Assembly (NCBI GenBank): GCA_025464735.1
Contig: JAODMX010000123.1
Coordinates: forward strand, 1 to 6,566
Direction of reading: 5' to 3'
Length of the DNA: 6,566 bases
Source: Frondihabitans sp.
GTDB lineage: Bacteria > Actinomycetota > Actinomycetes > Actinomycetales > Microbacteriaceae
Shown: piece after piece, positions 6,140-6,566 of the stretch
Numbering within the stretch: the first letter of the stretch is position 1
Layout: each line of letters opens with the position of its first letter
Translations under genes and position numbers: made by a program
The notes under the pieces: model-generated
What the model saw: the letters and a program-made list of their open reading frames with translations, nothing else
Database searches by the model: none
What the model was told of the DNA's origin: nothing

Positions 6140-6152
6140 TCCTACTGTTGGA
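6140..6152 (+). promoter_or_regulatory. possible -10/start region of F420 gene with imperfect inverted repeat
   Basis: TCCTACTGTTGGA is an imperfect inverted repeat (5 of 6 arm positions) abutting the ATG at 6153. It contains TACTGT (6143-6148), a TAnnnT-type -10 only five bases before that ATG, which would give a leaderless message. No clear -35 and no strong ribosome site are seen. The evidence is weak. Confidence 0.25.
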
Positions 6153-6566
6153 ATGACCATGACCTCACTCACAGTCGGCTACGCCGCGATGCTCGAGCAG
6201 TTCCATCCGACCGAAGCCGTCGCCCTCTCGGCCTACGCCGAGTCGAAAGGCTTCTCGGGCGTCATGGCCGCCGACCACTACCAGCCGTGGATCCCGCAGC
6301 AGGGCCAGTCCGCCTTCGTCTGGAACGTCCTCGCCGCCCTCGGAGAACGCACGCGGGGCGACATGGGCCCGGGCGTCACGGCCCCCACCTTCCGCTGGCA
6401 TCCCGCGATGGTCGCCCAGGCGTCCGCGACGCTCGCCGCGATGTACCCCGGTCGGCACTGGCTGGGCCTCGGCTCCGGCGAGGCCCTCAACGAACACATC
6501 ACGGGTCAGTACTGGCCCGAAACGCCCGAACGAATCAACCGCATGTTCGAGGCCGTCGACATCATC
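6153..6566 (+). CDS. LLM-class F420-dependent oxidoreductase, glucose-6-phosphate dehydrogenase-like (3' end cut by window edge)
   Basis: The 138 visible codons resemble the N-terminal part of actinobacterial F420-dependent glucose-6-phosphate dehydrogenase (FGD): TVGYAAMLEQFHP, AADHYQPW with D41, H42 and W46, GERTRG, TAPTFRWHPA and GLGSGEALNE with E110. These correspond to D39, H40, W44 and E109 of the mycobacterial enzyme, so the catalytic His and Glu are kept. FGD moves hydride from a sugar phosphate C1 to F420, and related paralogues use other alcohols, so glucose-6-phosphate is not assured. Two in-frame ATGs compete. The one at 6153 could start a leaderless message, and the one at 6159 has only GGA six bases upstream. 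The gene diverges from the reductase-hydrolase group across a 170-bp gap and may be in the same regulon or merely adjacent. The C-terminal half lies outside the window. Confidence 0.88.
   Translation, partial: MTMTSLTVGYAAMLEQFHPTEAVALSAYAESKGFSGVMAADHYQPWIPQQGQSAFVWNVLAALGERTRGDMGPGVTAPTFRWHPAMVAQASATLAAMYPGRHWLGLGSGEALNEHITGQYWPETPERINRMFEAVDII

Noticed and set aside
1..6566. Search for CRISPR arrays, tRNA or rRNA genes, insertion sequences and tandem repeats.
   Set aside because: No repeat-spacer pattern, transposase, terminal inverted repeats or RNA gene signature was seen. The only notable long repeat is the pair of operator-like elements.

Overview
The window looks like chromosomal DNA of a high-G+C actinobacterium. 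The coding DNA is G+C-rich with strong G/C third-position bias, starts include GTG, and a partial gene at the right edge resembles actinobacterial F420-dependent glucose-6-phosphate dehydrogenase. A Microbacteriaceae- or Micrococcales-like host is a guess from overall feel only. Almost all of the sequence is coding. The longest non-coding stretch is about 170 bases (5983-6152), and no stretch over 300 bases lacks a gene.

Six of the seven genes are on the minus strand and fall into two tight groups. Reading leftward, the first group (5982 to 1582) holds a Kv-beta/YghZ-type aldo/keto reductase, a GH39-like glycoside hydrolase without a signal peptide, an AKR5-type aldo/keto reductase and an SDR oxidoreductase. 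The first three are spaced by +4 and -4 bp, so they are almost surely one transcript. The second group (1517 to beyond the left edge) holds a TIM-barrel sugar isomerase/epimerase and a 3-hydroxyacyl-CoA-dehydrogenase-fold oxidoreductase cut by the left edge. On the plus strand, an FGD-like F420 oxidoreductase (6153 to beyond the right edge) diverges from the first group.

The most informative non-coding signal is a near-identical 16-bp element (CATGGATCCTRTAGGA) found once upstream of each minus-strand group and not seen elsewhere in the window. Its core, ATCCTRTAGGAW, is a palindrome. In at least one case it covers a plausible -10 box, so it is best read as an operator tying the two groups into one regulon.

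Taken together, the genes suggest intracellular use of an imported glycoside. The GH39 enzyme would cleave it, and a set of four NAD(P)-dependent oxidoreductases plus one isomerase would convert the released sugar or aglycone. No transporter, sugar kinase or regulator is in the window, so the substrate cannot be read from it.
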